Shown here: positions 25,459 to 33,424 of the stretch, piece after piece
Position numbering within the stretch: the stretch's first letter is position 1
How the letters are laid out: each line of letters opens with the position of its first letter
Source: Massilia kyonggiensis
Lineage (GTDB): Bacteria > Pseudomonadota > Gammaproteobacteria > Burkholderiales > Burkholderiaceae_D
Length of the DNA stretch: 64,000 nt
Direction of reading: 5' to 3'
NCBI RefSeq assembly: GCF_024756235.1
Contig: NZ_JANUGY010000010.1
Location: 231,832-295,831, forward strand
Position numbers and translations under genes: made by a program
The notes under the pieces: model-generated
Told to the model about the DNA's origin: nothing
Seen by the model: only the letters and a program-made list of their open reading frames with translations
Databases searched by the model: none

Positions 25459-26991
25459 ATGACTACCGACTACCTCAAGAAAATCCTCACCGCGCGCGTC
25501 TACGACGTGGCCGTCGAAACCCCGCTGGAGTACGCCACCAGCCTGTCGAAGCGCACCGACAACAAGATTTACCTGAAGCGCGAGGACATGCAGAGCGTGT
25601 TCAGCTTCAAGCTGCGCGGCGCCTATAACAAGATGGCAAACCTGTCGGAGTCGCAACTGAAACGTGGCGTGATTTGCGCGTCGGCCGGTAACCACGCGCA
25701 GGGCGTCGCCATGTCGGCGGCCCGCCTGAACTGCCGCGCCGTGATCGTGATGCCGACCACCACGCCCAGCGTGAAAGTGGATGCGGTGCGCGCGTTCGGC
25801 GGCAGCAACGTGGAAGTCGTCCTGCACGGCGAGTCGTACACGGATGCGTTCAACCACGCGCAGATGCTGGAAAAGGAACAGAAGCTGGCGTTCGTGCATC
25901 CGTTCGACGATCCGGACGTCATCGCCGGCCAGGGCACGATCGGCGTCGAGATCCTGCGCCAGCATTCGGCGCCGATCCACGCGATCTTCCTTGCGATCGG
26001 CGGCGGCGGCCTGATCAGCGGCGTGGCCGCGTACGTGAAGCAGATCCGCCCCGACATCAAGATCATCGGCGTGCAGACGAACGATTCGGACGCGATGGCG
26101 CGCAGCCTGAAAGCGGGCGAGCGCGTGACGCTGCCGGACGTCGGCCTGTTCGCGGACGGCACGGCCGTGCGCCTCGTCGGCGCGGAGACCTTCCGCCTGT
26201 GCCAGGAACTGGTCGATGAAATCATCATCGTCGACAACGACGCGCTGTGCGCCGCCATCAAGGACGTATTCACCGACACGCGCAGCATCGTCGAGCCGTC
26301 CGGCGCGCTGGCCATCGCGGGCGCCAAGGCGTATGTGGAACGTTCGCAGATGTCGAAGAATCCGGTGCGCGGCGAAACGCTCGTCGCCGTCGCCTGCGGC
26401 GCCAACATGAACTTCGACCGCCTGCGCTTCGTCGCCGAGCGCGCCGAACTGGGCGAGGCGCGCGAAGCCGTGTTCGCCGTGACGATCCCCGAGCAGCGCG
26501 GCAGCTTCAAGCGCTTCTGCGCACTGATCGGCCCGCGCAACGTCACCGAGTTCAACTACCGCATCAGCGACGAGCGCGAGGCGCACGTCTTCGTCGGCGT
26601 GCAGATCGGCAGCCGCAGCGAGTCGGGCACCGTCGCGCGCACGTTCGAGGAACACGGCTTCCGCACCCTCGACCTCACGCACGACGAACTGGCGAAGCAG
26701 CACGTGCGCCACCTCGTCGGCGGCAAGAGCGGGCTCGCGCACAACGAACTGCTGTACCGCTTCGAATTCCCGGAACGCCCGGGCGCGCTGATGCGCTTCC
26801 TGGACACCCTGGCGCCGAACTGGAACATCTCGCTGTTCCACTACCGGAACCAGGGCGGCGACGTGGGCCGCATCCTCGTCGGCCTGCAGGTGCCGTCGGG
26901 CGAGATGGACGAGTTCCGCGAGTTCCTCGCGACGCTCGGTTATCGCCATTGGGACGAGAGCGCGAATCCGGTCTACAAGCTGTTCCTGTGA
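25459..26991 (+). CDS. ilvA: Threonine ammonia-lyase, biosynthetic
   Basis: 510 residues, the long biosynthetic form. It deaminates threonine to 2-oxobutanoate, the first step of isoleucine synthesis. The PLP lysine is in SFKLRGAYNKM (near residue 55), followed by SAGNHAQGVA and the glycine loop IGGGGLISG (near 180-188). Two C-terminal ACT-like regulatory domains (about 330-505) hold the isoleucine feedback site, shown by two repeats of similar form (PEQRGSFKRFCALIGPRNVTE; PERPGALMRFLDTLAP). Monocistronic as far as can be seen. Confidence 0.96.
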   Translation: MTTDYLKKILTARVYDVAVETPLEYATSLSKRTDNKIYLKREDMQSVFSFKLRGAYNKMANLSESQLKRGVICASAGNHAQGVAMSAARLNCRAVIVMPTTTPSVKVDAVRAFGGSNVEVVLHGESYTDAFNHAQMLEKEQKLAFVHPFDDPDVIAGQGTIGVEILRQHSAPIHAIFLAIGGGGLISGVAAYVKQIRPDIKIIGVQTNDSDAMARSLKAGERVTLPDVGLFADGTAVRLVGAETFRLCQELVDEIIIVDNDALCAAIKDVFTDTRSIVEPSGALAIAGAKAYVERSQMSKNPVRGETLVAVACGANMNFDRLRFVAERAELGEAREAVFAVTIPEQRGSFKRFCALIGPRNVTEFNYRISDEREAHVFVGVQIGSRSESGTVARTFEEHGFRTLDLTHDELAKQHVRHLVGGKSGLAHNELLYRFEFPERPGALMRFLDTLAPNWNISLFHYRNQGGDVGRILVGLQVPSGEMDEFREFLATLGYRHWDESANPVYKLFL

Positions 26992-26997
26992 TGTCCG

Positions 26998-27024
26998 GCG
27001 CGCCCGTGCGTTAACCGGGCGCGC
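26998..27024 (+). terminator. Stem-loop after ilvA
   Basis: GCGCGCCCG (26998-27006) and CGGGCGCGC (27016-27024) form a perfect 9-bp stem with a 9-nt loop, starting 7 bp after the ilvA stop. No T-run follows, so it may be a transcript-stabilising hairpin or a weak/Rho-assisted terminator. Confidence 0.5.
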
Positions 27025-27111
27025 AGCGATTGCGGGAAAGGTGTACGATACGCCGCTTTGCCGCCGCCGGACGGCATCGTCACGCACGTTGGCCGGCCTC
27101 GAGAACACACC

Positions 27112-27942
27112 ATGACCAATACCCCTGAACAATCGCCTCTCGGCAAAAACTCGGCCTACCAGACCGAATACGCGCCGGAGCTGCTGTTTCCCATCCCGCG
27201 CCAGCAAAAGCGCGACGAACTCGGCCTGACCGGCACGCTCCCCTTCTTCGGCGTCGACATCTGGAATGCCTACGAGCTGTCGTGGCTGAACATGCGCGGC
27301 AAGCCGCAGGTCGCCATCGCGACCTTCACGGTGCCGGCCGATTCGCCCAACATCATCGAATCGAAGTCCTTCAAGCTGTACCTGAATTCGTTCAACCAGA
27401 CCCGGCTGGCCAACACGGACGCCCTGCTGGCCCTGTTGCGCGAAGACCTGTCGAACGCGGTCGGTGCGCCCGTGCACGCGGCACTGACCTTGCCCGAGGA
27501 TTTCGACAAGCTGAAAATGGGCGAGCTGGACGGCCTCCTGATCGACCGCCTCGACGTCGAGATCGACAACTACCGCCCGTCGCCGGAGTTGCTCAAAGCC
27601 AACCACGAGGAAGCCGCGGTCGAGGAAACCCTCGTGTCGCACCTGCTCAAATCGAACTGCCTCGTCACCGGCCAGCCGGACTGGGGCAGCGTGCAGATCC
27701 GCTACGTTGGACCGCAGATCGACCAGGAAAGCCTGCTGCGCTACCTGATCGGTTTCCGCGAGCACAACGAATTCCACGAGCAATGTGTCGAGCGCATCTT
27801 CACGGACATCCTGCGCCAATGCAAGCCGAACAAGCTGGCGGTTTACGCCCGCTACACCCGGCGCGGCGGCCTGGACATCAATCCGTGGCGCGCCAATTTC
27901 AGCACCGCCAGACCGCCGAATTTGCGTGCCGCGCGCCAATGA
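27112..27942 (+). CDS. queF: NADPH-dependent 7-cyano-7-deazaguanine reductase QueF
   Basis: 276 residues from the ATG at 27112 (MTNTPEQSPLGKNSAYQ), the long two-domain E. coli-type form. It reduces preQ0 to preQ1 in queuosine synthesis. The QueF motif ESKSFKLYLNSFNQTR (near residues 83-98) and the catalytic cysteine in SNCLVTGQPDWGS (Cys near 182) are present, along with FHEQCVERIFTDI. Upstream 119 bp contain the ilvA stem-loop and no preQ1 riboswitch that I could recognise. Confidence 0.95.
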   Translation: MTNTPEQSPLGKNSAYQTEYAPELLFPIPRQQKRDELGLTGTLPFFGVDIWNAYELSWLNMRGKPQVAIATFTVPADSPNIIESKSFKLYLNSFNQTRLANTDALLALLREDLSNAVGAPVHAALTLPEDFDKLKMGELDGLLIDRLDVEIDNYRPSPELLKANHEEAAVEETLVSHLLKSNCLVTGQPDWGSVQIRYVGPQIDQESLLRYLIGFREHNEFHEQCVERIFTDILRQCKPNKLAVYARYTRRGGLDINPWRANFSTARPPNLRAARQ

Positions 27943-28278
27943 ACACTGCGGATGGGTGATTTTTGATCCTTCGTCCCCATCTACAGTGTACGTTTCCGGC
28001 GACATCCTTCACGATGTTTCCGGATGTGTAAAACGGCAACTTAGCGCTAGAAAAATCGGTAAAAGAGGCCCCGGAAAGACGTTTCATGCGTGAATTCCGG
28101 GATTTCGTGGCGGAAATTGCGCACGTCAGATCGTCAGGTGCGGAGTCTTTACGCAAAGGTTTGCGGCAGGGATCACACAGGTACCGGACGGCGTGCAAAA
28201 TCGAATTACACGGCCATAAAACAGGCCTATAATTCCCGCTCGCAAGCACCCCAGGGTGCACCGCAATAGAAGCGTGTT
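27943..28278. other. Intergenic region between queF and ptsN
   Basis: 336 bp without a supported gene. It is less GC-rich in its second half and holds the ptsN promoter near its right end. Short imperfect repeats of TTTCCGG occur at the left side. I see no tRNA, terminator with a T-run, or convincing small reading frame. Confidence 0.6.
28206..28233 (+). promoter_or_regulatory. Promoter of the ptsN-hprK-rapZ group
   Basis: TTACAC (28206-28211) and a perfect TATAAT (28228-28233) are 16 bp apart, 45 bp before the ptsN ATG. The spacer contains GGCC at both ends, a small inverted repeat. This supports ptsN having its own sigma-70 promoter here rather than depending on the rpoN operon. Confidence 0.6.
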
Positions 28279-28761
28279 ATGACTAATCTAAGCAAAATCC
28301 TCTCGCTCGAGAACGTGCAGCTGGACATCGAAGTGTCGAGCAAGAAGCGCGCCTTCGAGCAGGCCGGCCTGATCTTCGAGAACAACTGCGGCATCGCCCG
28401 CTCCACCGTGTCGGACAACCTGTTCGCGCGCGAGCGTCTCGGGTCGACGGGCCTCGGTCACGGCGTCGCCGTGCCGCACGGCCGCATCAAGGGCAGCAAA
28501 AGCCTCAAATCGCCGCTGGCCGCGTTCGTGCGCCTGCTTGAACCGATTCCGTTCGAATCGCCGGATGGCCAGCCCGTGAAGCTGCTCTTTTTCCTGCTGA
28601 TCCCGGACCACGTCACGCAACAGCACCTGGAAATCCTGTCGGAGATCGCGGAACTGTTCTCGGACGAGGCGATCCGCACGGCCTTGAGCACGGACACGGA
28701 TCCGAAGTCCGTGTACGAACGCATCATCAACTGGCAGCCGAGCCTGCAGGCCCTCGGCTGA
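28279..28761 (+). CDS. ptsN: Nitrogen-regulatory PTS enzyme IIA (EIIA-Ntr)
   Basis: 160 residues. Phosphocarrier of the nitrogen-related phosphotransferase system; its phosphorylation state affects potassium transport, carbon/nitrogen balance and stress. The active histidine is His67 in GVAVPHGRI. LFFLLIPDHVTQQHLEILSE is also typical. It is followed 16 bp later by hprK. In most relatives it sits directly after rpoN-hpf; here that group is 4.7 kb away on the other strand. Confidence 0.95.
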   Translation: MTNLSKILSLENVQLDIEVSSKKRAFEQAGLIFENNCGIARSTVSDNLFARERLGSTGLGHGVAVPHGRIKGSKSLKSPLAAFVRLLEPIPFESPDGQPVKLLFFLLIPDHVTQQHLEILSEIAELFSDEAIRTALSTDTDPKSVYERIINWQPSLQALG

Positions 28762-28777
28762 CCTTGCGAAAGCGACC

Positions 28778-29713
28778 ATGCTGCAGACTCCGCTGACCAT
28801 CCAACGGCTGTACGACGATAACCGCGACAGCCTGCAACTGGGCTGGTTCGCCGGATTCCCGGGCGGAGAACGCCAGATTTCCGGCGACGCCGTCTCCGCC
28901 GCGGACCAGGTCGGCCACCTGAACCTGATCCACCCGGGCCGCATGCAGGTGTTCGGTCACCAGGAACTGAATTACTACCAGCGCCTGAAATCCGGCTCGC
29001 GCAGCCACCTGATCGGCGAACTGATCGCGGGCGGTCCGCCGGCGCTGTTCATCGCGCAGGGTCTCGACACCCCGCCGGACATCCTCGCCATCTGCGACGA
29101 GCAGAACATCCCCCTGTTTTCGACGCCGCTGCCGGCCGCGCAGGTCATCGACTATCTGCGCGTGTACCTGTCGAAAAAGCTGGCGCAGCGCGTCATCATG
29201 CACGGCGTGTTCATGGACGTGCTGGGCGTGGGCGTGCTGATCACGGGCGACTCGGGCCTCGGCAAGAGCGAGCTGGGCCTGGAACTGATCTCGCGCTCGC
29301 ACGGCCTCGTCGCCGACGACGCCGTGGAATTCTCGCGCATCGCCCCGAACATGATCGAGGGCCGCTGCCCGCCTCTGCTGCAGAACCTGCTCGAAGTGCG
29401 CGGCCTTGGTCTCCTCGACATCAAGGCGATCTTCGGCGAGACCGCGGTGCGCCGCAAGATGCGCCTGAAACTGATCGTCCACCTCGTCAAGCGCGGCGCG
29501 CTGGACGAAGAAGTCGAACGCCTGCCCTTCCACTTCCCCACCGAGGACGTGCTGGGCCTGCCGATCCGCAAAGTGGTCATTCCCGTCGCGGCCGGCCGCA
29601 ATATCGCGGTGCTGCTGGAGGCCGCCGTGCGCAATACCATCCTGCAGCTGCGCGGGATCGATACGCTGCAGGAGTTCATGGAGCGACAGCGGCAAGCAAT
29701 GAGCAGCGATTGA
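28778..29713 (+). CDS. hprK: HPr kinase/phosphorylase
   Basis: 311 residues. It phosphorylates and dephosphorylates HPr on a serine, linking PTS activity to metabolism. The P-loop is GDSGLGKSELGLEL (near 157-170) and the HprK signature EVRGLGLLDIKAIFG is near residues 207-221. The N-terminal domain (1-130) is the usual HprK_N fold region. It lies between ptsN and rapZ, as in other betaproteobacteria. Confidence 0.96.
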   Translation: MLQTPLTIQRLYDDNRDSLQLGWFAGFPGGERQISGDAVSAADQVGHLNLIHPGRMQVFGHQELNYYQRLKSGSRSHLIGELIAGGPPALFIAQGLDTPPDILAICDEQNIPLFSTPLPAAQVIDYLRVYLSKKLAQRVIMHGVFMDVLGVGVLITGDSGLGKSELGLELISRSHGLVADDAVEFSRIAPNMIEGRCPPLLQNLLEVRGLGLLDIKAIFGETAVRRKMRLKLIVHLVKRGALDEEVERLPFHFPTEDVLGLPIRKVVIPVAAGRNIAVLLEAAVRNTILQLRGIDTLQEFMERQRQAMSSD

Positions 29714-29752
29714 CGCGCTGCGGCAAACATCGGCCGATGCTATCATCGCGCC

Positions 29753-30616
29753 ATGCGCATCCTACTCATCACCGGTATCTCGGGCTCCGGTAAATCCGTC
29801 GCCCTGAACGTCCTCGAAGACGCTGGCTACTATTGCGTCGACAACCTGCCCCCTGCCCTGCTGCCGGCCCTCGTCGGCAGCATCGACGGCGGCGACACGA
29901 AACGCATCGCCGTCGCCGTCGACGCGCGCAGCGCGGAGTCCCTGGCCGAGCTGCCGACCACGGTCGCCGCCCTGCGCGAGGAAGGCCACCAGGTCAAGGT
30001 GATCTTCCTGACCGCCAGCACGCACTCGCTCGTCGCCCGTTTTTCCGAAACGCGCCGCAGCCACCCGCTGTCGCACGAACTGCGTCCGGGCGAGAACCCG
30101 GCGTCGCGCCGCACGCTGATCGAATGCATTTCGGAAGAACGCGACCGCCTCGGCCCGATCGAGAAGATGGGCCACGTGATCGACACGTCCGAACTGTCGG
30201 CCAACAAGCTGCGGGCGTGGGTGAAGGAACTGGCCGAAGTCGAATATGCGCCGCTCACGCTGTTCTTCGAATCGTTCGCGTTCAAGCGCGGCGTGCCGCT
30301 CGACGCCGACTTCGTGTTCGACGTGCGCGCCGTGCCGAACCCGTATTACGACCAGACCTTGCGCCCGCTGAACGGCAAGGACGCACCCGTGATCGCCTTC
30401 CTCGACGCCCAGCCGCAGGCGGCCGAGCTGCTGTCCGACATCCGCGCGTTCATCGCCAAGTGGCTGCCGTCGTTCAAGAAGGACAACCGCAGCTATCTCA
30501 CCGTGGCCGTCGGCTGCACGGGCGGGCAGCACCGCTCCGTGTACATGGCGGAGCGGCTCGGCGCGTATTTCGGCGACACGGAACGCGTCGTCGTGCGCCA
30601 CCGCGAGCAACCATAG
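29753..30616 (+). CDS. rapZ: RNase adapter protein RapZ (nucleotide-binding)
   Basis: 287 residues. Walker A is GISGSGKS (8-15). The C-terminal half contains FKRGVPLDADFVFDVRAVPNP and TVAVGCTGGQHRS, both RapZ signatures. In E. coli RapZ guides RNase E to the GlmZ sRNA and so sets amino-sugar synthesis; in betaproteobacteria the gene co-occurs with ptsN and hprK but its RNA target is not established. Last gene of the group; a hairpin follows. Confidence 0.95.
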   Translation: MRILLITGISGSGKSVALNVLEDAGYYCVDNLPPALLPALVGSIDGGDTKRIAVAVDARSAESLAELPTTVAALREEGHQVKVIFLTASTHSLVARFSETRRSHPLSHELRPGENPASRRTLIECISEERDRLGPIEKMGHVIDTSELSANKLRAWVKELAEVEYAPLTLFFESFAFKRGVPLDADFVFDVRAVPNPYYDQTLRPLNGKDAPVIAFLDAQPQAAELLSDIRAFIAKWLPSFKKDNRSYLTVAVGCTGGQHRSVYMAERLGAYFGDTERVVVRHREQP

Positions 30617-30623
30617 TACGTAT

Positions 30624-30642
30624 GTGGGCTCTCCGAGCCCAC
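30624..30642. terminator. Hairpin between convergent rapZ and the APH-type gene
   Basis: GTGGGCT (30624-30630) and AGCCCAC (30636-30642) make a perfect 7-bp stem with a 5-nt loop between two converging stops. There is no clear T-run on either side, so its role as terminator is uncertain. Confidence 0.45.
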
Positions 30643-30647
30643 GCGAA

Positions 30648-31415
30648 TCAAAAGAATTCGTCGAGCAGCCGGTAAAAGCTGCTCTTCGCGGCATCGAACG
30701 TCGTGCCGTACGCCGCCAGGAACGGCGCGACCCACGCCTCCCCCAATTCGTCCGCGATGTCGCGCGTGGCCAGCGCCAGGTCCTGCCAGCGGTCCGCCAC
30801 GCCCAGGCGGCCGCAATCGATCCAGCCCGTGCGGCCCGCAGCGTCGACGATCAGGTTCGGCAGGCACGCATCGCCATGCGTGACGACGAGGTCTTCGCTG
30901 CGCGGTGCCTGCGCGGCAAGGCGGTCGAACAGCGCCGCGGGTGCCATGCCCTGGTGTTCGTCGTCGAGATCGTCCTCGTCCACCAGCCCCGCTGCCATGC
31001 GCGCCCTGGCCCGTTCGATGCGCCGCGCCGCGCGGTGGTCGAACGGACACGTGGCCGGGTCGAGCGCGTGCAGCGCCCGCAACGCGGACGCCAGCCGCGC
31101 CACGGCCACGCGCGGTTCCAGGCCCGCGGCCAGCAGGTCGCGTCCCGGCACGGCACCCAGCAGCAGCCAGTCGTGACCGTCCTCCGACGCGGTATCGAGC
31201 ACGGGAGCGCACGGGATACCCGTGCCGGCCAGCCAGCGCAGGCGTTCCCCCTCGTCGCGCAATTCCGCCAGCGGACCGGCCGGTTCGAATTTCGCGAACA
31301 GGATGGGGCGATCCGGCGCGTCGAGGCGGAACACGTCGGCCTCCGAACAACCGATGTCCTGGCGCGTCCAGCGGTAGCCGGCCAGGCGTGTCTTCCAGGC
31401 GGTAGGTGTTTTCAT
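30648..31415 (-). CDS. APH(3')-type aminoglycoside phosphotransferase
   Basis: 255 residues, close to the APH(3') size. The catalytic loop VTHGDACLPNLIVD (HGDxxxxN, Asp near 180) and the metal-binding segment GWIDCGRLGVADRWQDLALA are characteristic of APH(3') enzymes, and the C-terminus FYRLLDEFF matches the APH(3')-II group closely. The N-terminal GCSEADVFRLD loop is the nucleotide-binding start. Such enzymes inactivate kanamycin/neomycin by 3'-phosphorylation. Base composition is like its neighbours and no mobile element is near, so it looks chromosomal. It ends an operon with an acyl-CoA hydrolase gene. True resistance activity is not shown by sequence alone. Confidence 0.85.
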   Translation of the reverse strand: MKTPTAWKTRLAGYRWTRQDIGCSEADVFRLDAPDRPILFAKFEPAGPLAELRDEGERLRWLAGTGIPCAPVLDTASEDGHDWLLLGAVPGRDLLAAGLEPRVAVARLASALRALHALDPATCPFDHRAARRIERARARMAAGLVDEDDLDDEHQGMAPAALFDRLAAQAPRSEDLVVTHGDACLPNLIVDAAGRTGWIDCGRLGVADRWQDLALATRDIADELGEAWVAPFLAAYGTTFDAAKSSFYRLLDEFF

Positions 31416-31424
31416 AGGGTTCCT

Positions 31425-31826
31425 TTACCGAAGCGCCGGCGCAGCCGCGCGTGGCAACAGGCGCGGACGGAACGTGAGGTTGTCGACGACGGTGGTGCCC
31501 CGCGCCGACGGGGCGACGATGCGCTCGTGCTGCCAGAACGCCATCGACAGCATCGGCGAGCGCTCCAGGAAGCGCCGGCCCGGCTCCAGTTCGACGAGCG
31601 TGAGATCGCTCCGGTCGATGGGCAGCACGCGCAGCAGCAGAAGCCAGCTGCGGCACAGCCGCTGCCCCGCCACGACACCCTCCGAAGGCAACTCACGCAT
31701 CCCGCGCGGGAACGTCATGCGCAGCAGCGGCGTCATCTCGTCGTCGATGCCGTCGACGGACGTGACCCGGCGCCACACCGTGTCCGGCGCGGCAGCCAGC
31801 TCGGATTCGAAACGCAGCGTGATCAC
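31425..31826 (-). CDS. SRPBCC-like (polyketide cyclase/START-type) small protein
   Basis: 133 residues from a GTG start at 31826 that overlaps the preceding stop (GTGA), evidence for coupling and for this start. The pattern ITLRFESELAAAPDTVWRRV, a mid-region of alternating strands and a final DNLTFRPRLLP resemble the SRPBCC ligand-binding fold. I could not name a family with certainty. It sits 9 bp before the APH-type gene and directly after the acyl-CoA hydrolase gene. Confidence 0.7.
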   Translation of the reverse strand: MITLRFESELAAAPDTVWRRVTSVDGIDDEMTPLLRMTFPRGMRELPSEGVVAGQRLCRSWLLLLRVLPIDRSDLTLVELEPGRRFLERSPMLSMAFWQHERIVAPSARGTTVVDNLTFRPRLLPRAAAPALR

Positions 31827-32899
31827 AAATCGCCTAGTGGATGCGCGTGCCCGGGCCACACGGGCGCGAAGAACCACGCGACCATCTCCGGCGTGACGGC
31901 ATCGAGCGTGGGCGGATTCCACTGCGGCGCATTGTCCTTGTCGATCACGAGCGCACGCACGCCTTCGAGCACTTCGCCGTGTTCGAACGTACGGCGCACG
32001 AGCGAGCGTTCCATGCGCAGGCAGTCCGCCACGCCAAGACTCCCTCCGCGCACGAGCATCTCGCGCGTCACGGACATCATCAGCGGCGAGCGCTGGCGCA
32101 TCGTGGCCAGGGTCTTTTGCGCGAACGGGCTCGCATCGGCCTCCAGCGACGCCATCACGGCCGCGACGGAATCCGCGCCGAAGTGGCGGTCGATCGCGTC
32201 GCGCTGCGCTTCCAGTTCGCTCGCGCCGGCCGAAAACGGCGCGGCGAACGCGCGGATCGCGGCGGGCAGCTCCGCGCCCGGCGTCGCCTCGATCAGCGCG
32301 CGCAGCGCATCCAGTTGCGCGGCCGGGACGAACACGTCGGCAAGGCCGACGTAGATCGCGTCCGCGGCACCGATCGTCACGCCCGTCACGCCGAGATAGT
32401 GGCCGAGGCGGCCCGGCGCGTGCGACAGGAAGTGGCTGCCGCCCACGTCGGGGAACAGGCCGATGTTCACTTCGGGCATGGCGATCTTCGAACGCTCCGT
32501 CACGATGCGCAGGCCGCAATCCGGTCCGCCCTGCGCGATGCCCATGCCGCCGCCCATCACGACGCCGTCCATCAGGGCAATGTACGGCTTCGGATAGAAG
32601 TGAATGAGATGATTGAGGGCGTATTCCTCGGTGAAGAAATCTTCCAGCAGCGGGCTGCCCGTCTGCGGCGTGGCTTTGCCGGCCTCGTGGAAAAAGCGGA
32701 TGTCGCCGCCGGCGCACAGGGCCTTTTCGCTCGTGCTCCCGATGAAGACGGCGTCGATGCCGGCGTCATCGCGCCAGGCGAGCAGCGTGGCGGTGAGCGC
32801 GCGGACCATGTCCAGCGACAGCGAGTTCAGCGCCTTCGGGCGGTCCAGGGTGATGATGCCGGTGCGGTTGGCAACCCGCGTCAGAACGTGTGCAGTCAT
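31823..32899 (-). CDS. Enoyl-CoA hydratase/isomerase family protein, probable 3-hydroxyisobutyryl-CoA hydrolase
   Basis: 358 residues, longer than a typical enoyl-CoA hydratase and matching 3-hydroxyisobutyryl-CoA hydrolase of valine breakdown. GIITLDRPKALNSLSLDMV, the oxyanion-hole segments KALCAGGDIRFF and GVVMGGGMGIA, and IAMPEVNIGLFPDVGGSHFL carry the Glu and Asp used by the hydrolase group. Cytoplasmic. It begins a three-gene minus-strand unit. No other valine-degradation gene is nearby, so the substrate remains an inference. Confidence 0.85.
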   Translation of the reverse strand: MTAHVLTRVANRTGIITLDRPKALNSLSLDMVRALTATLLAWRDDAGIDAVFIGSTSEKALCAGGDIRFFHEAGKATPQTGSPLLEDFFTEEYALNHLIHFYPKPYIALMDGVVMGGGMGIAQGGPDCGLRIVTERSKIAMPEVNIGLFPDVGGSHFLSHAPGRLGHYLGVTGVTIGAADAIYVGLADVFVPAAQLDALRALIEATPGAELPAAIRAFAAPFSAGASELEAQRDAIDRHFGADSVAAVMASLEADASPFAQKTLATMRQRSPLMMSVTREMLVRGGSLGVADCLRMERSLVRRTFEHGEVLEGVRALVIDKDNAPQWNPPTLDAVTPEMVAWFFAPVWPGHAHPLGDL

Positions 32900-32942
32900 G
32901 TCTCGTTGTTATTGAAATAATCAGAGCGACATTGTAGCGCCC

Positions 32943-32973
32943 ATAAAAACGAAAAGGGCGCCGATGCGCCCTT
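32943..32973 (-). terminator. Intrinsic terminator after hpf
   Basis: AAGGGCGC (32954-32961) pairs with GCGCCCTT (32966-32973), loop of 4 nt. On the minus strand TTTTCGTTTTT follows. It ends the kdsD-to-hpf operon 29 bp after the hpf stop. Confidence 0.88.
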
Positions 32974-33001
32974 CACTCCTGGTGCTACTGCACGCGTGGC
33001 A

Positions 33002-33361
33002 TCACGCCGCGGCGGGCTCTTCCTCCCCACCCTCGGACATGCGCTTGATACACGCGTTGTCATGATCCTTGAGCATTTGCTTGTATTTGACGACCTGGCG
33101 ATCCAGGCGATCCATCAGCATGTCGATCGCGGCATAGAGATCGTGCGCGGCACTGGCGACATGGACGATCTTGCCCGCGAGGCGCAGGTTGATCTCGGCT
33201 TTCTGGCGTTTTTCTTTCTCGGTAAGATTGTCGATGCAGAGGATGACGTGGGAGTCGATCACTTGATCGAAATGACGGGTGATGCGTTCGAGCTTGTTCT
33301 GTACGTATTCTCGGATTGCTGGAGTTACATCGAGATGATGTCCGCTGATTGTGAGATTCAT
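33002..33361 (-). CDS. hpf: Ribosome hibernation-promoting factor
   Basis: 119 residues from the ATG at 33361, preceded by AGGAG at 5 bp; an in-frame GTG two codons earlier is too close to that site. MNLTISGHHLDVTPAIREYV is the HPF/YfiA family start. The basic segment EKEKRQKAEINLRLAGKIV and DLYAAIDMLMDRLDRQVVKYK complete the fold. It promotes 100S dimers or silences ribosomes in stationary phase. It follows rpoN by 63 bp. Confidence 0.95.
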   Translation of the reverse strand: MNLTISGHHLDVTPAIREYVQNKLERITRHFDQVIDSHVILCIDNLTEKEKRQKAEINLRLAGKIVHVASAAHDLYAAIDMLMDRLDRQVVKYKQMLKDHDNACIKRMSEGGEEEPAAA

Positions 33362-33424
33362 ACACACTCCTTTGAAGATGCACTGCCTGCCGTGCGCGCA
33401 TCCGGCGCAATGGGACAGTGTTTG

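Noticed and set aside
26992..27111. preQ1 riboswitch before queF
   Set aside because: The gap contains only the ilvA stem-loop; no preQ1 aptamer pattern could be recognised.
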